Assembly: GCA_003024175.1 (NCBI GenBank)
Contig: MDYQ01000100.1
Span: forward strand, 1-64,000
Direction of reading: 5' to 3'
DNA: 64,000 nt
Source of the DNA: Planoprotostelium fungivorum
Lineage: Eukaryota > Evosea > Variosea > Cavosteliida > Cavosteliaceae
Part shown: one piece after another, positions 1 through 10,700 of the stretch
How positions within the stretch are numbered: position 1 is the stretch's first letter
Layout: each line of letters starts with the position of its first letter
Program-made: the position numbers and the translations under genes
The notes under the pieces: model-generated
Databases searched by the model: none
The model's input: only the letters and a program-made list of their open reading frames with translations
Told to the model about the DNA's origin: nothing

Positions 1-764
1 AGAATCTTCATTTCCCCCGTAGACAGGATCAGGGTGTAAGTTGAGAGAATGAGAAGGATAAGGTTCAGGTTCAGGTTCAGGTTTTATTCAGATATCAGTT
101 TGACCCCGTTGGGGGCTACTAAGCCATTGCTGGCCAACTGATAACTTTGAACTCTGCAGTCCAGTGGGGAGACCCAAAAAAAAGTAGCAAAAGAGATATA
201 TGTGAATTGAGGTACTATGGCAATCCTTCTGGACATCTGTGCACAGGTAGATAGGGGCAAGCTTGGGTGGTGTGGTGTCCCTGAGTCCATTGGGGGTGGG
301 GAGTTGACCCCTTGTTGAGAAGAATAAAATGATAGGTTTGGACTATTGGGAGAGGCCTATCCTATATTTGTCCAGCTTTTTAGCTCGTAGTCAAGCTATT
401 TCTGAACATGAGAAGGATAAGGTGACTCACTTGGCTGTAACTCATTTGTATAAGAGACTTCATTGCTCATGCTGCTGCCTGTTGATTGGATTGGGGGAAA
501 AAAGTTATCTCTTGTCTCCAGGGCTGTTTCTACTTTTTCACTGGTGTGGCGTTTTTTGTTGTTCATCTTCATACATTGCTTCTTGTTATTGTATGATGCT
601 AGCTCCTTCTCAAATAATCCCTTTAGGTTATCAGATTCTTCATTCAGTTCACACTTCTTGCCTCTAATCTTTGCATTCTGTATCCTAAGCTTTAAACTGT
701 CTACAATGCTTTGTGGAAGCTGAGAGACTATATCATTGTATGCAGAACTCCACCATTGAGTCAT
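1..764 (-). mobile_element. LINE (non-LTR retrotransposon) fragment, interrupted
   Basis: On the minus strand an open frame runs from about 764 to 396, starting MTQWWSSAYND. The stretches 1-48 and 424-500 match 26200-26336 closely and in the same orientation; there the same sequence lies just upstream of LINE reverse transcriptase motifs. This is therefore a piece of the same LINE family, from the region upstream of the RT domain. It is split at 65-407 by a younger insertion. No RT domain is left here; the 3' part would lie left of the window. The family link rests on the shared block; the rest of the frame is not recognised. Confidence 0.6.
65..407 (-). mobile_element. SINE-like / short non-LTR insertion with 16-bp target-site duplication
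   Basis: A 343-bp insertion sits inside the LINE fragment and is flanked by perfect 16-bp direct repeats (atgagaaggataaggt at 49-64 and 408-423). The related copy at 26241-26256 has this 16-mer once and uninterrupted, which is a natural empty site. On the minus strand the insert ends in a short (CCTGAA)n-type tail at 65-85, the layout expected of a target-primed non-LTR insertion. It holds a 45-70 codon open frame of unknown meaning (84-290). It may be a SINE or the extreme 3' end of another LINE; no polymerase III A/B boxes were confidently seen. Confidence 0.75.
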
Positions 765-976
765 AGTAAAATGTAGTAATACAATAGTAAATATAGTAAT
801 TTGGATGAGTAAATTAATAGTAGATAAACAGTAATAATAGTAAAAACAGTCAGTTGAAAATGGTATCTCATAGTAGATTTAGTAAATATAGTAAGAACTT
901 AATGTTTTTTTTTCTCTTTGAATACATAAAAAAGAAGATTTACCTGTTTTCCTATGTTTTACTCTGTACTTCCAGT

Positions 977-1216
977 TTACTCATTTTCAATAGAGTTCTC
1001 TGCAGCCAGCAGAATTCTTCTCCTGATTCTGTTCCTTGCATCTGGACCATTCTCTTTCTTCACTAATCTGCTTATAGTGCTATGATACTTTGTTTCAGCT
1101 GATATCTCATCAAGGTAATCTTTAAAATCTGCAGGGTTCCTACTCACATACTCTCCAATACCTTTAGGTAAATTGTTGTGACTACTGTCAGACATAAGAC
1201 CAAGTCTGTGAGACAT
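977..1216 (-). other. Short open frame, possibly LINE-derived
   Basis: A 79-codon minus-strand frame begins MSHRLGLMSD and ends in a basic stretch (RNRIRRR) followed by an acidic tail. It lies just upstream, in transcription sense, of the LINE fragment and in AT-rich repeat DNA. It could be part of a LINE first ORF or chance. No known domain was recognised. Confidence 0.25.
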
Positions 1217-1411
1217 CACAGACACACCAAATAATTGCCCCAATTACAACGGCCGGAGTTTCCCCAATTTTCAGACTTTCAAGAAACACGCCCTTTTCAC
1301 AGAAATATTTCACCAGCTCTTTCCATGACTTTTATTTATTTCTACATTCAAGAATGAACAATTTGAACACAATAAAATCACTTCTCAAGTATTCCACATA
1401 GGAAGTAAGGA

Positions 1412-1502
1412 CCTGTGACCGTCTTGCACGTTAAGGTTAACGTGTCCCAATTGCGAGACACGTTAAGGTTACCGCGTCAAGACTGTCTCTGCAGGACCTT
1501 AA
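1412..1502. repeat. Nested inverted/direct repeat with hairpin potential
   Basis: The 13-mer cacgttaaggtta occurs twice about 40 bp apart. The first copy is part of a palindrome (cacgtta-aggt-taacgtg). Between the copies gtgtc pairs with gacac, and outside them gtcttg pairs with caagac; near-inverted aggacctg / caggacct sequences bound the whole. A multi-arm folded structure is possible. No gene is associated. Confidence 0.5.
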
Positions 1503-1894
1503 TAGGAAGCAACCAGCAGTTGTCACTCTTCTTTATCATTCTATAGGGTCTGAGGACCTCATAAATGTTGAATCTTCATTCCAGGAGGTGGTCTTAACAC
1601 TGTTGCTCTGTTTGTATGACCAACATTCAATTCTTTCTCATATGCTGAGTTTCTCAATCCACTATATGGTACAATCTTATACTGTTCATATTCAGCATCT
1701 GGATCAATGCAACAATTTGGGGATTTGGACAAATATTCATTTGTCTACTTTTTGAGCAATCAGCTGTAATTACAGCTAGAAGAACTTTTTGGAAAAAACA
1801 AGTTGTAAATAATAAATCTAACTTGCAAATTGCATCATTTATCTTGATAAAATCAGCCCAATAATAAGGTATTTATCTCATGTGCCGACATTGG

Positions 1895-2095
1895 CATCAT
1901 AGTAAAAGGGAATATTATAGCAGATTTCTCTACAACTCACCTCACACTGAATGCTCACCTCCTGTGTTCTGTTTGGTAATCCTCTGCAAAACATTTGTAA
2001 GCGTTCGCACGCTCAGAACTTGCTTTATGCAGTCTGGGTGGAAATGTATACACTCAAATCATACAAAAGATACAAGGAGGCAAAAGGTGCAGAGG
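1895..2095. mobile_element. Second LINE fragment (matches the LINE end at 24853-25025)
   Basis: About 200 bp starting catcatagtaaaa match 24853-25025 in the same orientation, with scattered substitutions and one ~26-bp indel. In the 24.8-kb copy this block lies directly downstream of the RT coding region (minus strand), so it is probably the 3' part of the same LINE family. A short motif after it (ccaccattg...catagtaaaatgtagtaat) recurs at about 745. No coding capacity remains. Confidence 0.55.
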
Positions 2096-2147
2096 TGCAG
2101 TTCCACCATTGTGCATAGTAAAATGTAGTAATTAGGTTTACTATAAT

Positions 2148-2343
2148 CGGACCATTGAGAAAAAACAAGAATGTGTAGGGATCTGCAAATGCCAAAGTGG
2201 TAGTAATTAAAGAAGTTTTATGACCTTGTTGATTTGTTATGCAGAAATGGTGAAGCAAAATGCAATTTAGAAGGATATGACCAAGTATGTATGTTATGTC
2301 CAGAAATGTTTGTCTCTCAGCCAGGTGTTGGGCACTGCTAATT
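2148..2343. mobile_element. Truncated copy of the ~716-bp MITE-like element
   Basis: This begins with the terminal sequence cggaccattgagaaaaaa found at 28625 and follows that element's left end for 196 bp, to gcactgctaatt, then diverges. Only the left end is present; the right terminal inverted repeat is absent, so this is a deleted relic. Confidence 0.7.
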
Positions 2344-5300
2344 TACAAAAAATATGAACATATATTGTTTGTTTATCTTTCTTCTGCAATTCTATTTTAA
2401 TCAACTAATACATCGGTTAATACAGATTATTTTTGTCTCTCTGCCCCCTCTTTTTTCTTTGTCTTTCTCCAGAACTCAATTCATACACATTATGTCTGCA
2501 GCACTCCTGAATAGACCAGAGAGATAGATGTAGTAGAGGGATCTAGCTATATGCTGAGAAGATACTCAGTCAAATTAGGCACAGTTTAATCATTTTATCC
2601 CTGTGCATACTCTATATAAATTACTTTCAATTTCCATATAAATAAATATTACTATTATTGAATAAATTACATTCAAAAAGAAGATCATCTGATATATATT
2701 ATAAATTGACGAAGCACCATGCTTACCTACTGTAAGACAATTGCACTAAAATTACCACAGGCTCCTCACTCCTCTGGGACGTTGTAGTTTCTACCACAAA
2801 AGTGCAGTTGGGTTGGATTTTGCGCAACAACAAAACTTCTTTGAACACCTTAAGGTGGTAGATTTTATTTGAAATAAAAAAATAAAAGGACATGCTGACA
2901 GAGTCAGTTTGACACATACCAGCCAGGACGCATGCGCTCATGGAAACCAGGACCTCTGTATGCTCCAAAGACAGTTAATGATTCATAAGCTTCCAGTGGA
3001 GGTACTGATGTTGGATTCATCTGTATTCTGCACCCAGTATACAGTAAAAGAAAATACATACAAAGAATCAAACGGTGAGTCTAACACCTTCAGAGCTCTG
3101 GAAACTTCAACTGCAGCCGTCTTCTTGTTTGCTCAAGAGCTACTTGTGGAGACTCTTCACCATTTACAATAATTCAATTGTATGGATGTGTCAGATGTCC
3201 ATGAGCTTCAACAAGCAACGTCATTGGTGATGAACGAGTTCCTGGCTAATCTGTACATCGCCAACCTCACACCTGAGGAATGGCTCTTGGTGAAGGAGAT
3301 CATGTGTCACTGGTCCTACATGGTGTCTCATGGACTATACACAGAAAGATAGAAATGTAGCAGTCCGTCTTTGTGCAAGGATGAGATTGTCTGCTCATAT
3401 AATTGTGTATTTTGGGCATTTGGACATCATTGAGACCCTATGGTTACAGGTTGTTGAACCAAAGGTCTTGTAACCATAGGTGAATAGGCTTTTTGAATGG
3501 ATTAAGTATGTGTATGGCATACAGACAAGACATAACAAACATTGTGGTAGATGAGGCAAATAGATACTATAACTGTTGAGAACGGTAAAAAAGCTTTCAA
3601 ACAGAAAAAAAAATAGGGAAGGAAGAGTATACTAATTTAAGGTGGTCAGCTGCTCATGAAACTTCGTTCAACGATTCTCCGTCTACAACAGATTTTTGCT
3701 TTGGAAAGAATAAAGGAGAATTTCTCGGTTTATAAACTCTCCTTTGCGTTTGGGTGGAATTTCTTGGTGTGAGCTCTCAGCGACGTTTTAGACAAGTCCT
3801 TTCTGCACAATGGACATGACACTTGTGCTATTGTATCCCTTCAAGTTCTCTTGATTCCTTTTCTTGTTTGATGACACTCAACCCATGCTGAAATCAGTGG
3901 AAAGATGAAATGTTGCATTCAAATTGAACAAATAATTCTCGTGTGGATCTCTATCTCGAATCTAGATGTCATTCATGAGGTGAATTCCGGGTGGGTCTAT
4001 TTGCGAGCCCAATAACTCTGTTATGACACTGTAAATTCTTCTGTAAATCAACGTATGTATATATCAATAGATGAAGAATCGATTCAGAGTGCCGATTTTT
4101 CATTGAATGGTTTATAGTGGAGATAATTGCGAATTGATTTTTTTCTCCATACATTGTAGTGCATTACAAAATTATCAAATTCCGAGCCTAATAACTCTGT
4201 TGTTCCCCGTCACATCTTCCTCAAAATTGATACAGGGGTACTTCAATAGATGATAAATACATTCAGAGTGCCGATTTTTGAATGCATAATCCACAACAGA
4301 GATATTCGTAAATTTGTCTTTATTCATGTAGATTGTAATGCGTCAGAGTAGTCACGTGATCCGTCAAACGAGTTTTCGGGCAGCCAACCACCTTAAATAT
4401 TATTAGTGCATACAAATGTAAAAGAATAAGCAGATCAATTAGTTTAATGCAACAAAATTGTATCACTTTCAAATCAGAGCAAGTTACACAAGATGCCAAA
4501 CTGGTGAAAAAATAAAATAATTGTATACTTTTGCAAGAATCCAACGCACTGTTTGATGTACATCTCTTGTCAGCATATTATGATGGTTCATTATATGTGA
4601 TCTTCATCTGGTGGCAAAAGCTATCATACTGAACAAAATTGAGTGTCTGAGATAGTCTACAGCAGAGATAGAAGGAAAAAGTCTGTATCACTTTTTCTTT
4701 GGGTGTTTTATTTTTTTGTCAGTCTGGTGTTACAATCTAATGATTAAATATTGAATGCCTTCCAGTCATAACAGTCATCATATCATAGCAGAAAACAGAG
4801 AAGGTTGATTAAGTGTCTTTCTTGGTTGTGAGATTGGAATTGCAGATTATTTGACTGTATTTTCTACTGCTATGATAATTATTGATAACATTTTGTATCA
4901 TCTGAATACATACTATATGAGTGAGTTAATGCATCTAATTATTCTATCTTTATTGCACTATCTTCACACTTTTGTTGCATTTCTGTTTTTGACTTAAACA
5001 TATATCAATGCTTACAATATTGAGTCAATATTTGATATTTGAACACTTGGAATCTCCCAAACAGGGTTTATTATTTACAGTTAGAGTTTAAGATTTAGAA
5101 TTTACAGTTTTACAGTTCAGCTTTTTGCATTCACTGTTAGCATTTAGGATTTACAAAAAGTTGGGATGTCAATTCAAAGTAGTTTGTCATGTTCAACTCT
5201 TGGTTTGTTAATGTTCAAATGTTGGACTTCTTCTATCCTTTTATATCATCAACCTCACCAAAAGGGAAGAATGCATAGAAACAAGGAACTGCCAGTAGGT

Positions 5301-5364
5301 GATAGATATATCAATCATCATGGACAAACAAAACTCAGTCAGACATGGCAACATGTTGTATGTA
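2344..5364. other. Gene-free AT-rich stretch
   Basis: Three kilobases of AT-rich DNA show no convincing exon on either strand: open frames are short, low-complexity and lack recognisable motifs. The stretch holds the imperfect repeats at 4005-4320 and, at about 5060-5160, a run of degenerate ttta-rich words (tttacagtt, tttaggatt, tttaagattt). Confidence 0.6.
4005..4320. repeat. Two imperfect direct repeats, ~183 bp apart
   Basis: The blocks at about 4007-4150 and 4190-4320 share taataactctgtt, then tcaatagatga, then attcagagtgccgattttt, then an aga-gata-tt-cg-aatt segment, in the same order and spacing. The order is conserved but the sequence is well diverged, so this is an old tandem duplication or a repeat-family remnant. 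Confidence 0.55.
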
Positions 5365-6725
5365 TTATATGTTGTAGTCTTCTGGTACAATGCTCTTCTT
5401 CCTCTTGGTCCAGACTTTTGCCTCTTCATCTGTCATCTTCCTTTTTTGTGATGTCACCTTGACTGGTTGTATGAACTGACCCGTTGCATCCTGTGAAGCA
5501 TGAGAGGAGACATTGCATCACCACTCACCTTGAACTTCAGGAAAGAGAAACGGTTGACCAATGGATTGTATGTCACAGCATCATTGCCCACAGAGAAGCA
5601 ATACGTTCCTTGAAACGACTCCTTTGGTGCGTGCTCGTATGTGTATTCTCTGACCCACTCGTACTCCACCTCGTCCTTCTCTTCCATCTCCTCCCTTTCT
5701 CTATTAGCTCTGACATTACAAGGAGCTCACAGTGTCGTATTTTTGGGTACCAAGTATGCCACCACATTCCGTCGCTCTTCGTCGGATGTATGAAAGCCTT
5801 CCACGATGTCAGATCCTCTTCATCAGTTCATCCAGTCATCATCCTCATGCTGATGACAGTATGTCTATCATCGCAATCACCTTTGATGATGGACTCGGCT
5901 TTTGAGAAGGCTCTCCTGTCTAGAGACCAATCCTGGTGAGTGGACGCGTTGATGGGGTCCGACTCAAAGACCACTTGGTTGTATTCGTTTCCCCATCGAT
6001 CAAAGTCGGGTAATACGGGTGTGATCTTAGCAACGGTCAGCTCTGCGTTTCTGTGGTGCTTTGGTGTCCCGCGAGCAGCCTCGAACGTCATGTCGATGGA
6101 GCGGATCTTCTCGTCTCTCTTCTCTTCGGTCTCGTTCATCTCTCCTCGTCTATTCCACCCGACGCTATCTCGTCTCACTTCCCACTATACCAACGCAGAC
6201 ACACCTCGTCTCTATACTCATGGATTTGATCTGAGGTCCATCATAGTGACCAGCCATGTATCGTGTCCTCTGAGACCAAAAGACAGCTGGTCTCTCTTTC
6301 TTCTTTGATGTCGTCTTGCTCACTCCACCACAAGCTTCTTCGACAGAATCCAGAGGTTGCATGAGAGCTAAATCGTTGGGATCTGTGACACCTCCACCCT
6401 CTATTTACAAGTTAGGATGCTTACAACCATTCGCTGCCTCACCGATTGTCCTTTGGTAGTTTGGATCTACGAGACGAATAGGCAGTGCGAGGCTGGGTTC
6501 AGTGTGGAGTGCCCATTTCTGCGTCCGCTCAAGAGAGTTAGGGATGTATTTGACGAATCTCTGTGGATCGAACGGATAGACCAGTAGCTTTGGTTCGAAA
6601 GGCACATCTGGAATGCGGTTGTGATATTTGAGTTTACAGATGAACTCTGACTTTCCGGGTGTAGGTGCGGCTCCTGGAATTGCTGTATTCTTCGCGGTCA
6701 CTGGTGTCGTTCCATTTTGCGACAT
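5365..6725 (-). CDS. PAF1: RNA polymerase II-associated factor 1 (PAF1)
   Basis: Core subunit of the nuclear Paf1 complex, which couples Pol II elongation to histone H2B ubiquitination and methylation marks. The start MSQNGTTPVT is followed by the family hallmark FICKLKYHNR-PDVPFEPKLL and YPFDPQRFVKY, then FEAARG, a PVLPDFDRWG segment, VAYLVPK, REYTYEHAPK and a basic C-terminus ending EDYNI. I read six exons: 6725-6425, 6382-6205, 6149-5881, 5815-5731, 5700-5529 and 5490-5365. All junctions keep frame and give 376 aa. That is shorter than animal PAF1 (about 530 aa) because the long acidic/Ser tail is missing. It is transcribed in the same direction as the makorin gene just upstream. Confidence 0.93.
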
Positions 6726-6791
6726 GATCTCTTCTCTCCTGATCTGAAAGATCGTCTGAACAGCCGAATTGTAGTGGTACGTAATTCAGAT

Positions 6792-7646
6792 TTATTTATG
6801 TGCATAAAAGCAGTTGTCGCCGAAGGGGCAATCCTTGAACTGCGAGTAGTATTTGCATGTCACTGTTGCTAGTGATTGAGTATAGGACATCAAGATGTCG
6901 TCTCTCTCCGCTACATCCTTAGGAAAGTAGTCTGATGGGACTACGTAGTGACTCTCCTGTCTGCAAAGCGGACATGATCTGATGTTTTGATTTGCTGAAT
7001 CCGTTGTTCGCCATGCCCTGCGCATACATTCAGCTGTCATCTGTTTTAGGTCTCACACCTGATGCACTCCAAACAGAAGACATGATTGCATCCGTTCAGT
7101 AATCCGTACTTCTTACCACATTGTTCTATGATATCCAAACAGATGGAGCAGCTGAGAGTTGATGAATCCCTCTTGGGTGGTTGGACGTGAGAGAAGTTGC
7201 AGAGATCACCCTTCAAGCACTGATTTTGAAGGAAGAATTTACAGGGCGTCTGTGATACTGCCCGTTGAGTCACAGTGGTGCAACCATCAACCAGTTCTGT
7301 CTTCACTTCAGGTTTGACTTCAAAGTCATGTGAGAAGGAGCAAAAATCTCCTTCTTTACATCTTCCCTGTTAAAATCTCAATGAAAGAGCTGACGCGAAG
7401 ATCACCCACCATCATGTAAAACTTGCATTTACCAACTTGACGTGAGGAGGGTCTCCTGCTTCGAAGTCTTCTCATTTCTAAAATCATGTAGTGTAGCAGT
7501 TCCATAGACATGCCCTCGTGGGAGAATAGGAAGTCCTCCTCTTGATCACTAGAGTTCTCTTCGTCACTACTGCTATACAGGAGAGCTGGCACATCATCAT
7601 ATTCACTGCCAGTGTAATCTGACCACATCTCATCCTCGCTGTCCAT
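6792..7646 (-). CDS. Makorin-type RING E3 ubiquitin ligase (C3H1 zinc fingers)
   Basis: Predicted RNA-binding E3 ubiquitin ligase of the makorin family. Three exons (7646-7410, 7366-7059, 7017-6792) give 256 aa. Order: an acidic N-terminus; a CCCH finger rebuilt across intron 1 (CKFYMMGRC...CSFSH); a second finger (CKFFLQNQCLKGDLCNFSH); a C3HC4 RING (CSICLD ... CNHVFCLECIR ... CPLCR); and a last CCCH finger with the classic x8-x5-x3 spacing at the extreme C-terminus (CKYYSQFKDCPFGDNCFYAH). Spacing around the RING (CIRAWR, then VVPSDYFP) matches makorins. It is shorter than the animal proteins, with fewer N-terminal fingers. The start MDSEDEMWSD is the first ATG after the divergent promoter shared with the myosin gene. 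Confidence 0.9.
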
Positions 7647-7760
7647 TGTTGTGATGAAGAATAAATTGTCCAAAAAGCCATTATCACGTGATCGCGATAT
7701 CGCCATTTGAGCCGTGAAACGGAACTGACATCTGGAAGACGCATTCGACCTGCTGCACCC
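7647..7760. promoter_or_regulatory. Compact divergent promoter between makorin and myosin genes
   Basis: Only 114 bp separate the two start codons, so both promoters and 5' leaders must lie or overlap here. It contains the palindromic tcacgtga followed by tcgcgatatcgcc, itself partly palindromic. No TATA box stands out. The regulatory role is inferred from position alone. Confidence 0.4.
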
Positions 7761-10700
7761 ATGAGCGAAGTAAAGGCTGTGGTCTCTACCGGAGAAGGAT
7801 TCGAGAACTTCTCCGAGGGGGCTCGCGTGTGGATTACACACAACACCCTTGGCTTCGAAGGAGCAGTTATCCTACAACTCGATGAGAACAATCGAGAAGC
7901 AATCAAGGTCTTAACCGATGGCGGACAGGTCAGTCACATCTCTTGACGAAGGTCGATTCAATAACAATGAACAGGAGCGGATGGTCAACTCCTCTTCCTG
8001 CTTCCTACAGAATCCCACTATCCTGGAGGGAGTCGACGACATGACTACTCTCAGTTATCTGTAAGTCTCCACATCCGTTCTCTTCTGACCTTCTCAGGCA
8101 CGAGCCAGCTATACTTCACAATCTCGAGACACGATATGCCTTGAGCATCATATATACCTACACAGGTGAGTCTACTCATCTCTCTTTGTAGCACGTTCCG
8201 GAAACATGATGCTCCGGTGGAAGAACTGAACTGAAAAATTACAGGATCCATCCTTATCGCTGTGAATCCCTTCACGAAATTGCACATATATGGAAAGAAC
8301 GTCATCGACACCTACGCCGGACAACCTCTCGGAAAGGTAAGCTTACAGCCACACCACGGCTCACTGTGAATAGTTATCGCCACACGTGTATGCCATCTCT
8401 GAAGATGCCTTCCGCTCCATGTTGATCGACGGAGCGAACCAGAGTATCCTCGTCAGTGGTGAATCGGGTGCAGGAAAGGTGATGCCATCTCACTCTTCCT
8501 CCTCTCAATCTTCCAGACTGAAACCACAAAATACCTCCTTCAATACTTTGCTGCCATGGGACAGAGAGAATTGGCCATGCGAGGTGTGAACTCCTATTTG
8601 GAGAGACTGAAGGGAACAGGAGGAATCAAGGACGATATCGAGCAGAGAGTGTTAGAGTCTACACCTCTACTGGAGGCTTTCGGTAATGCCAAGACCATCC
8701 GCAACGATAATTCCAGTCGGTAAGCCCTAAAAGCTCTCCCTCGTCTCATCTTTCACAGATTCGGAAAATTCATCGAAGTCCAATTCGATGTTCAGGGTAC
8801 CATTGTGGGTGCCAAGATCAGAACTTACCTCTTGGAGAAATCCAGAATTGCCAGACAAGCTCCCGATGAGCGAAGCTACCATGTGAGTCATCATACATCC
8901 ATCATCCGATCACTACTATCATCACATAGACCTATACCATCATCACAAAGATCTCTACCATCATCACATAGATCTACTGTCATCACAGACCACGGGAGGC
9001 TGAAGGACGACAGATCTTCTACCAATTGGCATCGGATGAGAGTGATGCTGCCCTCAAGGCTGGGGTGGGTAGAGCGGAGGGATACAACTACATCCGATCG
9101 TGCATCCAAGTGGAAGGAACAGACGACCACGAGCAGTTCATGATCACTCGGAGAGCCATGGACACTGTGGGAATCACTAGGGAAGAACAAGCGGATGTCT
9201 TCAAGCTGCTGTCCGGTGTATTGTCTCTGGGGAACATCACCTTCGTGGAGGACTCGGGGGGAGATCATCGAGATGGAAGCAAAATCAAAGACAGGAAACC
9301 TCTGGAGGATGCCGTCAGTAAATTGGGATGTGATATCAACATGCTGGAGAAGTATCTCATCAACAAGCACATCACGGCTGGAACTGAACAGTATGATGTG
9401 CCTCTGACTGCGGAGAAGGCATGCACTACCAGAGACGCTCTGTCTATGATTCTCTACTCCAAGATGTTTGATTGGATTGTTAAGAGAATCAACGAGAGCA
9501 CTCAGAGCAAGAAGCCCGTCAAGAACACTATTGGTGTATTGGATATTTATGGTTTCGAGGTGATATTCATGATCATATCCTCTTTATACATATCGCTGAA
9601 CGAAATCGATTTCACTCCTCAACTCAACAGGTCTTCGAGAACAACTCGTTCGAGCAATTGTGTATCAATTATGCCAACGAAAAGTTGCAGCAACAATTCA
9701 ATCAGTACATCTTCAAGTTGGAGCAAGTGGAATATGAGAAGGAGAAGATCGACTGGAGCTACATCGAATTTGCAGATAACCAGGAATGTCTCGATCTCTT
9801 GGACAAGAAACCGATTTCCATCTTCTCTCTCTTGGATGAACAATCTATTTTCCCCAGAGCCACCCCACAGGTACTATCTTCCTCTCATTTCTCTCCTTCG
9901 ACCCTCATTTCTCTCCTTCAACTCTCATACCTCTCCTTCAACTCTCATATCTCTCTTCTTTGGTATCTATACAGTTACTGACTGAGAACATACAGACTCT
10001 GACAGAAAAGTACAACGGAACATTCAATAAGGGAACACAGGGAACAACTGGAATCTATCGATACTACGAGAAGCCGAGATGGGGAGATCGACTTTTTACG
10101 ATCATCCATTATGCGGGAAAGGTCACCTACGACACAGAGACATTCATCGATAAGAACAAGGACTACATCGTGCCAGAGCACATCACCATCATGGAGAGGT
10201 CCACTCAGGCCTTCGTAGCTGGCCTCTTTGGTAACTTCTTCAAGAACGACAATCAACAGCAAGGAAAGGGCTCTGGCACGGGAGGAGGCTCAAAGAGTTC
10301 ACAGTTTGTCAGCGTTGCTACTCAGTTCAAGGTCTCTTTTCTGTTTCATCGCTCCAATCTGACCACCACAGGATTCCTTGAATCAGCTCATGGACAGCAT
10401 CAGGATGACATCCCCTCACTACATCCGATGCATCAAGCCGAACATGCAGAAGAAGCCGCTCTTATTCGATAAGCCCATGGTGAGATCCTCTCGCTGATTT
10501 ACACCTCGTGCACTGATCCAGCTCTTCTCGAACATTCTGACATCGATGAGGTATTGAGCCAATTGAGAAGTGGAGGAGTGTTAGAGTGCATTCGAATCAC
10601 CAAAGCAGGGTACCCAACGAGAAAGACATACGAGACATTTGCCCCTCGGTATGTAGAATGTGCGAGAGTGTCTGAAGAAGAGTAGATACAAGATCTTGGC

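Noticed and set aside
5060-5160. ttta-rich words resembling degenerate telomere repeats
   Set aside because: No regular unit or phase; the words differ in length and order, so this is AT-rich drift rather than a telomeric tract.
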